Shown: positions 1-7,758 of the stretch, piece by piece
Layout: each line of letters opens with the position of its first letter
How positions within the stretch are numbered: position 1 is the stretch's first letter
Assembly: GCF_052119425.1 (NCBI RefSeq)
Contig: NZ_JBQKFH010000007.1
Coordinates: 1-64,000, forward strand
Length of the DNA: 64,000 nucleotides
Reading direction: 5' to 3'
Source of the DNA: Enterococcus_E cecorum_C
GTDB lineage: Bacteria > Bacillota > Bacilli > Lactobacillales > Enterococcaceae
Translations under genes and position numbers: made by a program
The notes under the pieces: generated by a model
What the model was told of the DNA's origin: nothing
The model's input: only the letters and a program-made list of their open reading frames with translations
The model's database searches: none

Positions 1-627
1 CTCCAGCGTTTCAAACTCTGCTAGCTCCTCAGCGTTTAACTCGGCTTTCTTTATGCGTCTATCGCCTGTGACTAGCTTAATAATGTTACTGTTCATTGTG
101 GCTATATTCATACCTAGCCTTGCGCTTCCTTTATAGCGTGGGTGCTCTGCGATGGCTTGAGATAGTGCCTTTTGTGTTGGTTTGCTCGCCTCGTATTGTT
201 GGCGGTATTTGGTCAATTCTTTCTTAATGCGTTCAAATTCATCAAGCAAAGCCATTTTATACGCTATAAACTTCTTGCCGTTGTAACCCATCGCCAAAAG
301 GTTGAACCCTTTTTCAGTCAATAGATACATTGGATAGGTTCGCCCTCGTTCGTTGATGTATTCGGACTTGATGAAATATTGTTTCAGTTTGTTTTTAGTG
401 ATATGAATGTCTTTGTATCTTTCGTTTAATCTGTCCGTTTTTGGATTGATTATTTTTTCACTCCCCATTTTTGTGGAGTGAGATTTACTCACGGTTTCAA
501 TAATCGCTTGAATATCTCTCAAAATTGTGTCGTGTCTTTTCTCGAACCCTTTAGCAACTGTCAAACTGTCAATAGTCGCTGTGTCTTTGGTTACTTGGAT
601 GTTAAATTGATTTGTTGGTAAGTTCAT
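1..627 (-). CDS. Rha-family phage regulatory protein (3' end outside window)
   Basis: The frame is open from an ATG at 627 to the left edge (209 codons, no stop), so the C-terminus is missing. A strong AGGAGG lies 8 nt upstream of the ATG. The N-terminal half has the pRha pattern: a short beta stretch, 'VAKGFEKRHDTILRDI', then 'YLLTEKGFNLLAMGYNGKK'. Rha proteins occur in lambdoid phages and satellites and interfere with phage growth or host regulation in known cases. The gene starts 11 nt after the stop of the Cro-like gene, so both are read leftward from the early promoter. Family call from motif; its role in this element is inferred. Confidence 0.8.
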   Translation of the reverse strand, partial: MNLPTNQFNIQVTKDTATIDSLTVAKGFEKRHDTILRDIQAIIETVSKSHSTKMGSEKIINPKTDRLNERYKDIHITKNKLKQYFIKSEYINERGRTYPMYLLTEKGFNLLAMGYNGKKFIAYKMALLDEFERIKKELTKYRQQYEASKPTQKALSQAIAEHPRYKGSARLGMNIATMNSNIIKLVTGDRRIKKAELNAEELAEFETLE

Positions 628-638
628 CGTGCGCCCTC

Positions 639-842
639 CTATCTCGGTTTTCTTGCATCTACTAGCCAATTAGTCAGCTTAACATAAACACTTTGGCGCA
701 CTCGGCTTACTTTTTCATTTTCGATAAGCCCTAATTGTTTTGAAGAAATGCCTATCTCTTGGCTTGCTTTTGCTAAAGTGATATTCTTTCTCGCTCGTGC
801 TTCTCTTAACTGGGCTATCATTTCGGTTGTTAAGTCAATCAT
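639..842 (-). CDS. Cro-like XRE-family DNA-binding protein
   Basis: A 67-aa protein that is almost entirely one helix-turn-helix: 'ITLAKASQEIGISSKQLGLIENEK' is the helix 2-3 region and 'YVKLTNWL' the last helix. It is transcribed divergently from the CI-like gene across a short spacer with three operator-like sites, and it is the first gene of the leftward early operon with rha. Size and position fit a Cro-type lytic repressor, although a small excisionase-like regulator cannot be excluded. Confidence 0.75.
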   Translation of the reverse strand: MIDLTTEMIAQLREARARKNITLAKASQEIGISSKQLGLIENEKVSRVRQSVYVKLTNWLVDARKPR

Positions 843-862
843 GGTTTCAGCTCCTTTTTTAA

Positions 863-946
863 ATTCTTAAATTCCGATTACAAGATATATCTTAATATCA
901 GAATATAAGAATGTCAACAACAAAATTCTTAAATTCTGAAAATAAG
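863..946. promoter_or_regulatory. Three operator-like sites between cro and cI
   Basis: Three related sites of about 22 bp lie at 863-884, 891-912 and 925-946. Sites 1 and 3 are direct copies beginning ATTCTTAAATTC; site 2 is the same sequence on the other strand (19 of 22 bases match the complement of site 3). Each is itself a rough dyad with half-site (A/T)TCTTA. Three sites between divergent cro and cI genes is the classic arrangement of a lysis-lysogeny switch. Confidence 0.7.
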
Positions 947-1001
947 ATTTACTTAAGTTACAAAAAATGTTAAATTATTGAGTAGAAAGGCGGTGTTGAA
1001 G

Positions 1002-1511
1002 ATGAATAGAATTAAAGAATTAAGGAAAAATAAAGGTGTAACTGTTAAAGAATTATCTGAAATAATCGGCATTTCTCAAAGTATGCTTTCTAATTACGAA
1101 AACGGTAATAGCAAGCCTAGAAATCAAGATACATGGGATAAGTTATCTGATTATTTCAATGTTTCAAAAGCTTATATAATGGGGCTTAGCGATTATAAAA
1201 CAAGTGTTGCAAGTAGTGCACAAACTCTAAAAAAATTCGTAGAAAAAGGGGTTAGTTATCCTAAGGCTAACAGTTTAATAGCTGAATTTTTAGGCGAAAA
1301 GATGATTTTTGAATTCCAAGAAATTATGAACCTTGATAGTCAAGACCCTGAATATACAGATAAATACTTTATGATTATGGAAGCGCTAGAGGCTCTTTAT
1401 GGGGCTGATGATGAAAGTAAATTATTGATATACTTTTGTTTTCTTGATAACAAACAGAAGAATGCTGTTTTGGAATTATTAGATTCTATTGTGGCAAATT
1501 ACCAACCCTAA
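1002..1511 (+). CDS. CI-like XRE-family repressor
   Basis: A 169-aa protein starting at ATG 1002, which is preferred over the upstream TTG at 978 because the HTH begins directly ('MNRIKELRKNKGV') and AAAGGCGG lies upstream. The N-terminal 60 residues form an XRE helix-turn-helix ('TVKELSEIIGISQSMLSNYE'). The C-terminal 100 residues are acidic and helical and lack the S24/LexA Ser-Lys autocleavage motifs, so induction would need an antirepressor or another route. Divergent from the Cro-like gene, it probably maintains lysogeny of the element. Confidence 0.75.
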   Translation: MNRIKELRKNKGVTVKELSEIIGISQSMLSNYENGNSKPRNQDTWDKLSDYFNVSKAYIMGLSDYKTSVASSAQTLKKFVEKGVSYPKANSLIAEFLGEKMIFEFQEIMNLDSQDPEYTDKYFMIMEALEALYGADDESKLLIYFCFLDNKQKNAVLELLDSIVANYQP

Positions 1512-1653
1512 CCCCCACCACATTAGCATTATAAGGCTGTATTTCTAACTACGCCCTGAGTCGGTGTTTTGCCTAGTCAGATATTTATTATTACGCCCTA
1601 AGTTCAACTTATACGGTGAACAACTCATTCAGCGTTTCTATTTGATAACTGTT

Positions 1654-2260
1654 AGTCAAAATTGACTTATAGTTTTTTTGCGTGACGGGTTGAAATATCC
1701 TGTCATGATGTGTTTTATAGGTTTTTCCGTTTTTTCGGATAAAGTCAATTCTTAGGTTTTCTGAGGTATTACCCTGATGTCTCACCTACCGTTTCGGTAC
1801 TTTAGAATTTACCTGATGCACTAATTCGGTGCATGGGGGTAGCGTTTTGCGACTCCCTAAAATGAGGACTCATGTTTTAACCTGTACCCTAAATTAGGGC
1901 GGTGTTTGCCTAGCTGATAGAACAATTCGTTCGGTCAGATATGCTATGAAGTCGTAACTACGCACCAATGTACTTACAACTACGGAGGTACAAGGGTAGT
2001 TATAACTACGGTTGTTCCTAAATGGTGCAACGTTGCACTATTTGAAATTGTAAATTGTTTTTCTAGCACTGTTAACCGGCTCAAATTTGTACCCGTTGCT
2101 AAATGTTGCAACGTGTCAACATTTGAAATTATGCAACGTTACAAAATTCCTAACGTTTGGAAATTTCGGCATAAGTGTCGAAAATTCGCAAGATGTTGCG
2201 ATGTCTATACTTCCCCAGATTATCGGGGAAACCTTCCCCAACTTACCAGGAAACTTCTCC
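1654..2260. repeat. Dense array of short hairpins between cI and int
   Basis: The 1.05-kb gap between cI and int has no convincing gene. It is packed with small inverted repeats: 1654-1667, 1683-1705, 1726-1739, 1787-1799, 1816-1834, 1858-1879, 1887-1899, 1914-1938, 1978-2001 (with perfect palindrome GTAGTTATAACTAC at 1996), 2020-2043, 2101-2124, 2164-2183, 2186-2201 and 2211-2230. Two are versions of one unit: CTAAATG(G/T)TGCAACGT at 2018 and 2099, each closing into its own stem and each followed by ATTTGAAATT or TTTGAAATT. The function is unknown. Confidence 0.7.
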
Positions 2261-2314
2261 ACTCGTGGGGAATTATTTAAAAAGTTAGGTTTTATTAGGT
2301 TGGCCGTTCATTTT

Positions 2315-2461
2315 CTCACGGTTCGCTCTCGGTTCGTTTGAATACCTGCGTTTTATTGCATCGCGTTGAATTGTTATTATATATGTCAATTTCTCGCTGT
2401 TCACTCGCTGTTCATTTCTCGATGTCGGTTATTTGGTTTCTCGGGCTTCACTCGGGCTTCA
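2315..2461. repeat. Three 11-bp tandem dimers upstream of int
   Basis: Three separate 11-bp tandem pairs occur: CTCACGGTTCG/CTCTCGGTTCG at 2315-2336, CTCGCTGTTCA twice at 2393-2414, and CTCGGGCTTCA twice at 2440-2461. All follow CTC-five bases-TTC. The 11-bp period is about one helical turn, so each dimer would present two sites on the same DNA face. They may bind a regulator or integrase arm domain; this is inference. Confidence 0.6.
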
Positions 2462-2563
2462 AGGGTTACGATCAGCATTAATTGCACCATCGCCATCATT
2501 AAATATTTTAGTCATTCCACTTTTTTCTTGTGTACGCTCGATTTTAAGAAAGGACTGGAAACA

Positions 2564-3748
2564 ATGGCAACTTTTAAGAAATACACAAAAGGCGATGGCA
2601 CTTATTGGCAATTTAGGGCATATCTTGGCACTGATGAAGCAACGGGCAAACGTATTTCAACCACAAGAAGGGGCTTCAAGACTGAGAGAGAAGCGAAGAA
2701 GGCGTACAAGCAACTGTTAATTGACTACGAAAAAAACGGCGGTCTGAATAGCAAACCAACCGTAAACATAAAGACCTTTGAAGAGCTTTATAATTTATGG
2801 CTAGAAAGCTATCAAACCACCGTTAAAGAAAGTACATTTAACAACACCAAGCACTTCTTTGATAAGCACATTTTGCCATCTTTAGGCAAATACAAATTTG
2901 ATAAAATCAGTATACCACAAGCACAAAAAGCTGTGAATGAGTGGGCTAAAAAAGTTAAAAGCTATGGTTTGTTTTTATCTTACTGTAAATCTGTAATGAA
3001 TTATGGTATTTCTTTAGAATTACTTAAAGAAAACCCATTTAACCATGTTATCAAACCTAAAAAGAAAGATACCGATGTGTTAAAAGAGTTAGAAAAAAGC
3101 GACGAAAATTTTTTCACTAAAGATGAATTACAAAAGATTTTGAATTATCTAGATGAACAAGCAAAAATAGGCGATGAGTTACAAAGGCATGATAATTACT
3201 TAAATTACGCTATTATTCGCTTACTTGCTTTCAGCGGTTTGCGCATCAATGAAGCCCTAGCGTTACAATGGTCTGATGTTAGCTTTACTGATTACACGAT
3301 CAGCATTACTAAAGCAATGTCTAGATGTAAAGGTGGATACAAACCATCAACACCAAAGACTAAAGCAAGTATTAGAACAATTCCGATAGATAGCACCACC
3401 ATTCAAATATTAAAGGCATGGCGTACTATCCATAAAGAAATGCTATTCATGAATGGCAAGCGGTCTGAATATATTTTTTCTAGTTTTGAAGGTGTACCCC
3501 GTCATATTCGTACAATTGAAAAGATGTTAGATAAAACAATTGAAGCTGTCGGGGTTAAGCGCATCACTTTGCACGGATTGAGGCATACTCATGCTAGTTT
3601 GCTATTTGCTAGTGGTGTATCAATCAAAGAAGTGCAAACACGGCTAGGGCATTCAGATATTGAAACAACTATGAACATTTATATTCATGTTACACAAGAG
3701 CAACAAACAGAAACAGTTGAAAAACTCGCTAAATTTGCAAACTTCTAG
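2564..3748 (+). CDS. int: Tyrosine recombinase (integrase)
   Basis: A 394-aa site-specific recombinase that integrates and excises the element. The start is ATG 2564 after AAGAAAGGA; the frame is open further upstream but that extension has no ribosome site and runs into repeats. Domains: arm-type DNA-binding domain at about 1-55 (Tn916 Int-like, 'GTYWQFRAYLGTDEATGKR'), SAM-like core-binding domain at about 65-165, catalytic domain at about 185-390. Catalytic residues are visible: R227 ('SGLRINEA'), H337 and R340 ('LHGLRHTHA'), H363 ('RLGHSD') and nucleophile Y373 ('NIYIHV'). It reads toward the mnmG 3' end, placing the attachment site in the next 200 bp. Confidence 0.93.
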   Translation: MATFKKYTKGDGTYWQFRAYLGTDEATGKRISTTRRGFKTEREAKKAYKQLLIDYEKNGGLNSKPTVNIKTFEELYNLWLESYQTTVKESTFNNTKHFFDKHILPSLGKYKFDKISIPQAQKAVNEWAKKVKSYGLFLSYCKSVMNYGISLELLKENPFNHVIKPKKKDTDVLKELEKSDENFFTKDELQKILNYLDEQAKIGDELQRHDNYLNYAIIRLLAFSGLRINEALALQWSDVSFTDYTISITKAMSRCKGGYKPSTPKTKASIRTIPIDSTTIQILKAWRTIHKEMLFMNGKRSEYIFSSFEGVPRHIRTIEKMLDKTIEAVGVKRITLHGLRHTHASLLFASGVSIKEVQTRLGHSDIETTMNIYIHVTQEQQTETVEKLAKFANF

Positions 3749-3762
3749 CAAACAAAAAATAT

Positions 3763-3796
3763 CATCGCCATACCTAAATTTTAAGGCGTGGCGATG
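3763..3796 (+). terminator. Hairpin after int
   Basis: A 12-bp near-perfect stem (CATCGCCATACC / GGCGTGGCGATG, two mismatches) lies 15 bp after the int stop. There is no clean T-run on the plus strand, so it may be a weak terminator or part of the attachment region. Confidence 0.45.
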
Positions 3797-3811
3797 GTAT
3801 AATTTGGCTCG

Positions 3812-3832
3812 TGATGTTCAAAATGATGTTCA
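3812..3832. repeat. Paired TGATGTTCA direct repeats (possible integrase arm sites)
   Basis: TGATGTTCA occurs at 3812-3820 and 3824-3832, between int and the mnmG terminator. Integrases with an N-terminal arm domain bind short direct repeats next to the crossover site, so these are candidate arm sites of the right attachment site. The core cannot be identified because the other end of the element is outside the window. Confidence 0.4.
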
Positions 3833-3940
3833 TTAGTTGGAAAAGTGTTTTTATTGCTGATATATCAACAACCGTGAAATGCAATTCGTCTTACATCTTT
3901 AATAACGGATGGAAGAAAGAAAATGTCAAAAAAATTTTGA

Positions 3941-3983
3941 AAAAAAATAAAAAAATCCTCAACTAGCATCAAACTAGCTGAGG
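3941..3983 (-). terminator. Rho-independent terminator of mnmG
   Basis: On the minus strand, CCTCAGCTAG pairs with CTAGTTGAGG across a short loop, followed by a T-rich tract. It lies 15 bp after the mnmG stop. Confidence 0.85.
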
Positions 3984-3997
3984 AAAGTTAGGATAGA

Positions 3998-5899
3998 TTA
4001 CGCTTCTGGTTGAATTTTGGCAATTTTTCCTTGTTCGATATAAACCATCAAAATAGAGATATCAGAAGGGTTGACGCCACTGATACGACTCGCTTGGGCA
4101 ATGGTTTCCGGACGAATTTTAGATAATTTTTGACGGGCTTCGGTTGCTAGACTATTGATCGCATCATAGTCGATATTTTCTGGAATACGTTTGGCTTCCA
4201 TGCGTTTTAATTTTTCGACTTTATCTAGAGCCTTCTTGATATAACCTTCATATTTGATTTGAATTTCGACTTGCTCGATTTCTTTATTGGTTAACTCAGG
4301 ACCCGCTGGAATAAATTGCGTTAATTCTAAGTAGCTAACTTCTGGACGGCGTAGGAAATCCAGGGCTAAGACGCCATCTTTTAAGGCCGCTGCTTGCTTT
4401 TGAGCTAAAAATTCATTGATTTCTTTGGTTGGTTTTAAGCGAATTTCACTTAAACGTTTGATTTCTGCTTCGATATTGGCTTTTTTCGCTAAGTAGGCTT
4501 GGTATTGGTCTTCTTTGACTAAGCCGATTGCATGCCCCATTTCAGTTAGGCGCAAATCTGCATTATCATGACGCAAAATCAAGCGGTATTCAGCACGTGA
4601 AGTCAATAAACGATAAGGTTCGTTGGTGCCTTTTGTGACTAAATCATCAATCATCACACCGATATAGCCATCTGAACGACTTAATACAAATGGTTCTTTG
4701 CCTTGGACTTTCAATGCAGCGTTAATTCCGGCAATCAACCCTTGGCCGGCTGCTTCTTCATAACCACTGGTACCGTTTGTTTGGCCAGCAGTGAAAAGAT
4801 TGGCAATTTTTTTCGTTTCAAGCGTTGGGCGCAATTGGTGAGGGACAACCACATCATATTCAATAGCATAACCTGTACGCATCATTTCCGCTTTTTCTAA
4901 TCCAGCAATTGAGTGCAACATTTTCAATTGGACATCTTCAGGTAGCGAAGTAGAAAAGCCTTGTACGTAAACTTCTTCATTTTCTAGTCCTTCTGGTTCT
5001 AGGAAGAGTTGGTGGCGTGGTTTATCGTTAAAGCGCACAATCTTATCTTCAATCGATGGACAGTAACGCGCACCGACCCCTTTCACAATGCCGGTAAACA
5101 TAGGCGCACGATGTAAGTTTTCTTGAATAATTTCATGGGTGCGTTTATTGGTATAGGTCAACCAACATGGTACTTGTTCTTGTTTATAGGCACTATCTGG
5201 CGTTGAGAAACTGAAATGGTTAGGTGTGGTATCGCCTGGTTGAATTTCAGTCACTGAGTAATCAATCGTGCTTGATTTGACGCGTGGTGGGGTACCGGTT
5301 TTAAAACGTGTGATTTCCAAACCTAATTCTTTCAAATGATCAGCAAGGCCAATGGATGGTTGCGAATTGTTTGGTCCGGATGAATATTTTAATTCCCCAA
5401 TAATAATTTCTCCGCGTAATGCCGTACCAGTCGTGATGACTACCGCTTTTGCATCATATCGCGCACCTGTTGAAGTCACTACCCCTTTGCAGACATTATC
5501 TTCAACAATTAAACGTTCGACGATACCTTGACGCAAAGTAAGGTTTTCTTCTAATTCAATGGTATGTTTCATCGCGCGGTGGTAAGCATGTTTGTCTGCT
5601 TGTGCTCGTAATGCGCGGACAGCTGGCCCTTTCCCGGTGTTTAACATACGCATTTGGATATAGGTTTTGTCGATATTTTTTCCCATTTCGCCGCCGAGTG
5701 CATCGATTTCGCGCACGACCACGCCTTTTGCTGGGCCACCGACAGAAGGATTACATGGCATAAAAGCGACCATGTCTAAATTGATGGTAACTAATAGGGT
5801 TTTGTTTCCCATACGACTACTTGCTAAAGCTGCTTCACAACCCGCATGACCGGCACCGACAACGATGACATCATACGAACCTGCTTGATATTCTTCCAT
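3998..5899 (-). CDS. mnmG: tRNA uridine-5-carboxymethylaminomethyl modification enzyme MnmG (GidA)
   Basis: FAD- and NADH-binding subunit that with MnmE installs the cmnm5 group on U34 of certain tRNAs. The N-terminal dinucleotide fold reads 'VVGAGHAGCEAA'; conserved 'PCNPSVGGPAKG', 'MRMLNTGKGPAVRALRAQ' and 'GQTNGTSGYEEAAGQG' follow. About 633 aa, full length. The open frame begins at a GTG at 5911, but the ribosome site (AGAGG) ends directly before that GTG and is 11 nt from ATG 5899, so the ATG is preferred. It begins 18 nt after the mnmE stop, in one operon with it. It abuts the integrated element on its 3' side. Confidence 0.96.
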   Translation of the reverse strand: MEEYQAGSYDVIVVGAGHAGCEAALASSRMGNKTLLVTINLDMVAFMPCNPSVGGPAKGVVVREIDALGGEMGKNIDKTYIQMRMLNTGKGPAVRALRAQADKHAYHRAMKHTIELEENLTLRQGIVERLIVEDNVCKGVVTSTGARYDAKAVVITTGTALRGEIIIGELKYSSGPNNSQPSIGLADHLKELGLEITRFKTGTPPRVKSSTIDYSVTEIQPGDTTPNHFSFSTPDSAYKQEQVPCWLTYTNKRTHEIIQENLHRAPMFTGIVKGVGARYCPSIEDKIVRFNDKPRHQLFLEPEGLENEEVYVQGFSTSLPEDVQLKMLHSIAGLEKAEMMRTGYAIEYDVVVPHQLRPTLETKKIANLFTAGQTNGTSGYEEAAGQGLIAGINAALKVQGKEPFVLSRSDGYIGVMIDDLVTKGTNEPYRLLTSRAEYRLILRHDNADLRLTEMGHAIGLVKEDQYQAYLAKKANIEAEIKRLSEIRLKPTKEINEFLAQKQAAALKDGVLALDFLRRPEVSYLELTQFIPAGPELTNKEIEQVEIQIKYEGYIKKALDKVEKLKRMEAKRIPENIDYDAINSLATEARQKLSKIRPETIAQASRISGVNPSDISILMVYIEQGKIAKIQPEA

Positions 5900-5917
5900 T
5901 GATTTGTTCACCTCTTG

Positions 5918-7315
5918 TTATTTTCCTAGACAGAATTGACTGAATAATTGTGTGATTAATTCATCTTGAACACTTTCACCCGTGATTTCTCCTAATAGAT
6001 CCCAACAACGGGTTAAATCCATTTGTACTAAATCGACGGGCATCCCTGCATCAATGCCATTCTCCACTTCTTTTAGACTGGCTAGTGCTTGTTCTAAAAG
6101 GGAAATATGACGCGTATTGGAGACATAAGATGCTTCTTTGGATTGGGTTTGACCGGCGAAAAATAGGTCTTTAATGGCTTGTTCTAATTGCTCCAAACCA
6201 TCTTGGGCCAACACGGAAATCGCAAAAACTGGGCTATCTTGGGCCACTTCTTGTAATTGTGCGCGGTCTAAAGCACTTGGTAAATCTGTTTTATTGAGCA
6301 AAATGATACGCTTGGATTGTTTGGTTAAATCTAATAGCGCTAAATCTTCTTTGGTTAGTGCTTCGGCTTGGTTTAAGACTAACAATACCAAATCGGCTTG
6401 TTGGAGGGCTTTTTTACTGCGCTCCACTCCGATTTTTTCCACGACATCTTCTGTTTGACGAATGCCGGCTGTATCAATCAGTTTCAGTGGTACGCCATTG
6501 ACATTGACATATTCTTCGATGACATCGCGCGTCGTTCCGGCAATGTCAGTGACAATCGCTTTTTCTTCGTCCAATAAATAGTTTAATAGACTGGATTTCC
6601 CAACATTTGGCCGGCCGATAATCGCTGTCTGCAAGCCTTCACGCAAAATTTTTCCTTGCGTGGCGGTCTTTAGCAGCTGTTCGATTTTTTCTTCTATATG
6701 TTTGGCCGTGTTTAGCATCAACTGGCTGGTCATCTCTTCTACATCATCGTATTCTGGATAATCGATATTGACTTCAACTTGCGCCAGGGTTTCCAAAATT
6801 TCTTGACGTAAACTTTTAATCAAAGTCGATAAGCGTCCTTCTAATTGTTGGTAGGCCATTTGCATCGATTGGTCGGTTTTGGCTTGGATAAGGTCCATCA
6901 CCGCTTCAGCTTGCGATAAGTCGATACGGCCATTTAAAAAAGCGCGTTTGGTAAATTCACCTGGTTCAGCAAGGCGGGCACCTTTGCGTAAAACCAGTTG
7001 TAAAATTTGATTGGTAACGACCATCCCACCGTGACAGTTGATTTCGATGATGTCTTCGCGAGTAAATGTTTTCGGTGCTTTTAAGACGCTGACCATGACT
7101 TCATCTAGAAATCCTTCTCGTTTGTCGTCATAGATATGGCCATAATGAATGGTATGGCTGTCGACTGGGCTGAGTTTTTTCTTGCCAGCGACAAATATTT
7201 CATCGGCAATCTCTAACGCTTGGCTCCCACTTAGGCGCACCATGCTGATGGCTCCTTCGCCGGGTGCTGTCGAAATCGCTGCAATCGTATCAAATTCTTT
7301 GGTAATCTGATCCAT
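5918..7315 (-). CDS. mnmE: tRNA modification GTPase MnmE (TrmE)
   Basis: A 465-aa GTPase partner of MnmG. The N-terminal tetrahydrofolate-binding domain (about 1-120) starts 'FDTIAAISTAPGEGAISMVRLSG'; the embedded G domain (about 220-385) has 'GRPNVGKSSLLN', 'DIAGTTRD', 'DTAG' and 'NKTD'; the C-terminus ends in the catalytic-cysteine motif CLGK. GGAGGAG precedes ATG 7315. In most relatives this gene lies next to jag; here 5.4 kb of accessory DNA separates them. Confidence 0.97.
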   Translation of the reverse strand: MDQITKEFDTIAAISTAPGEGAISMVRLSGSQALEIADEIFVAGKKKLSPVDSHTIHYGHIYDDKREGFLDEVMVSVLKAPKTFTREDIIEINCHGGMVVTNQILQLVLRKGARLAEPGEFTKRAFLNGRIDLSQAEAVMDLIQAKTDQSMQMAYQQLEGRLSTLIKSLRQEILETLAQVEVNIDYPEYDDVEEMTSQLMLNTAKHIEEKIEQLLKTATQGKILREGLQTAIIGRPNVGKSSLLNYLLDEEKAIVTDIAGTTRDVIEEYVNVNGVPLKLIDTAGIRQTEDVVEKIGVERSKKALQQADLVLLVLNQAEALTKEDLALLDLTKQSKRIILLNKTDLPSALDRAQLQEVAQDSPVFAISVLAQDGLEQLEQAIKDLFFAGQTQSKEASYVSNTRHISLLEQALASLKEVENGIDAGMPVDLVQMDLTRCWDLLGEITGESVQDELITQLFSQFCLGK

Positions 7316-7486
7316 ATTCTCCTCCGTTAATAATAAAACTACTACAAACCTACTAAATCAAACAGACTCAAGCGCGTGAAATAGGCTGTCAGCTAGGTAG
7401 ATATTAGGGACTTTCCCGACGTTCTGGACAGACCTTATCCGCTCGTAGCTGACCGAGTCGCTTCACATCCTTTTAATCGGCGTTCA

Positions 7487-7594
7487 GCAGCTAGACATTG
7501 TGAAATTCGCCCTCCCACTTGCAAAAATCTCCTTTCATCCGATTTTCTCAGCGTGAGGTAAACACACGAATTTCTTCGAGGCTTCCCGAGCTGC
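7487..7594. repeat. Large palindromic repeat, copy A
   Basis: A 108-bp imperfect hairpin: outer arms GCAGCT (7487) / AGCTGC (7589), inner arms GAAATTCG (7502) / CGAATTTC (7567), and a central loop region CTCCTTTCATCCGATTTTC. Related copies lie at 12262-12369 and about 12488-12610. On the minus strand the loop reads GGATGAAAGGAG, which contains a Shine-Dalgarno-like core. Upstream, 7411-7434 (GACTTTCCCGACGT) and 7443-7475 match further blocks at 12450 and, inverted, at 18236. Confidence 0.75.
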
Positions 7595-7608
7595 TTTGCG
7601 ACCTAACT

Positions 7609-7673
7609 AAAAAAGTGCCCACTCCACCTATTGTTTTCTCATAAATGAAAAGTAATAGGTAGACGAGCACTTT
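7609..7673 (-). terminator. Terminator-like hairpin upstream of mnmE
   Basis: On the minus strand, AAAGTGCTCG...ACCTATT pairs with AATAGGT...GGGCACTTTTTT, an interrupted stem ending in six T. It lies about 90 nt downstream of the promoter at 7707-7735, so it either ends a roughly 90-nt RNA or attenuates transcription into mnmE-mnmG. It could also terminate readthrough from the restriction gene. Confidence 0.65.
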
Positions 7674-7706
7674 GACTGCCTGTCTGATTGAATTCGTTTG
7701 TAGATT

Positions 7707-7735
7707 ATCATAGTTTCACGCAAAATTCAAGACAA
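7707..7735 (-). promoter_or_regulatory. Promoter upstream of the mnmE leader
   Basis: On the minus strand, -35 TTGTCT (7730-7735), a 17-bp spacer and -10 TATGAT (7707-7712). The start point would be near 7700, just before the hairpin at 7609-7673. Confidence 0.6.
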
Positions 7736-7758
7736 AAGCGAAAAATAAAGATTTAACA

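Noticed and set aside
2087..2341. 84-aa open frame between cI and int
   Set aside because: It is made of the hairpin units and 11-bp repeats, has no ribosome site, and codes for a composition-driven peptide.
2366..2563. 66-codon upstream extension of the integrase
   Set aside because: No ribosome site, passes through tandem repeats, and the family begins at the arm domain encoded from 2564.
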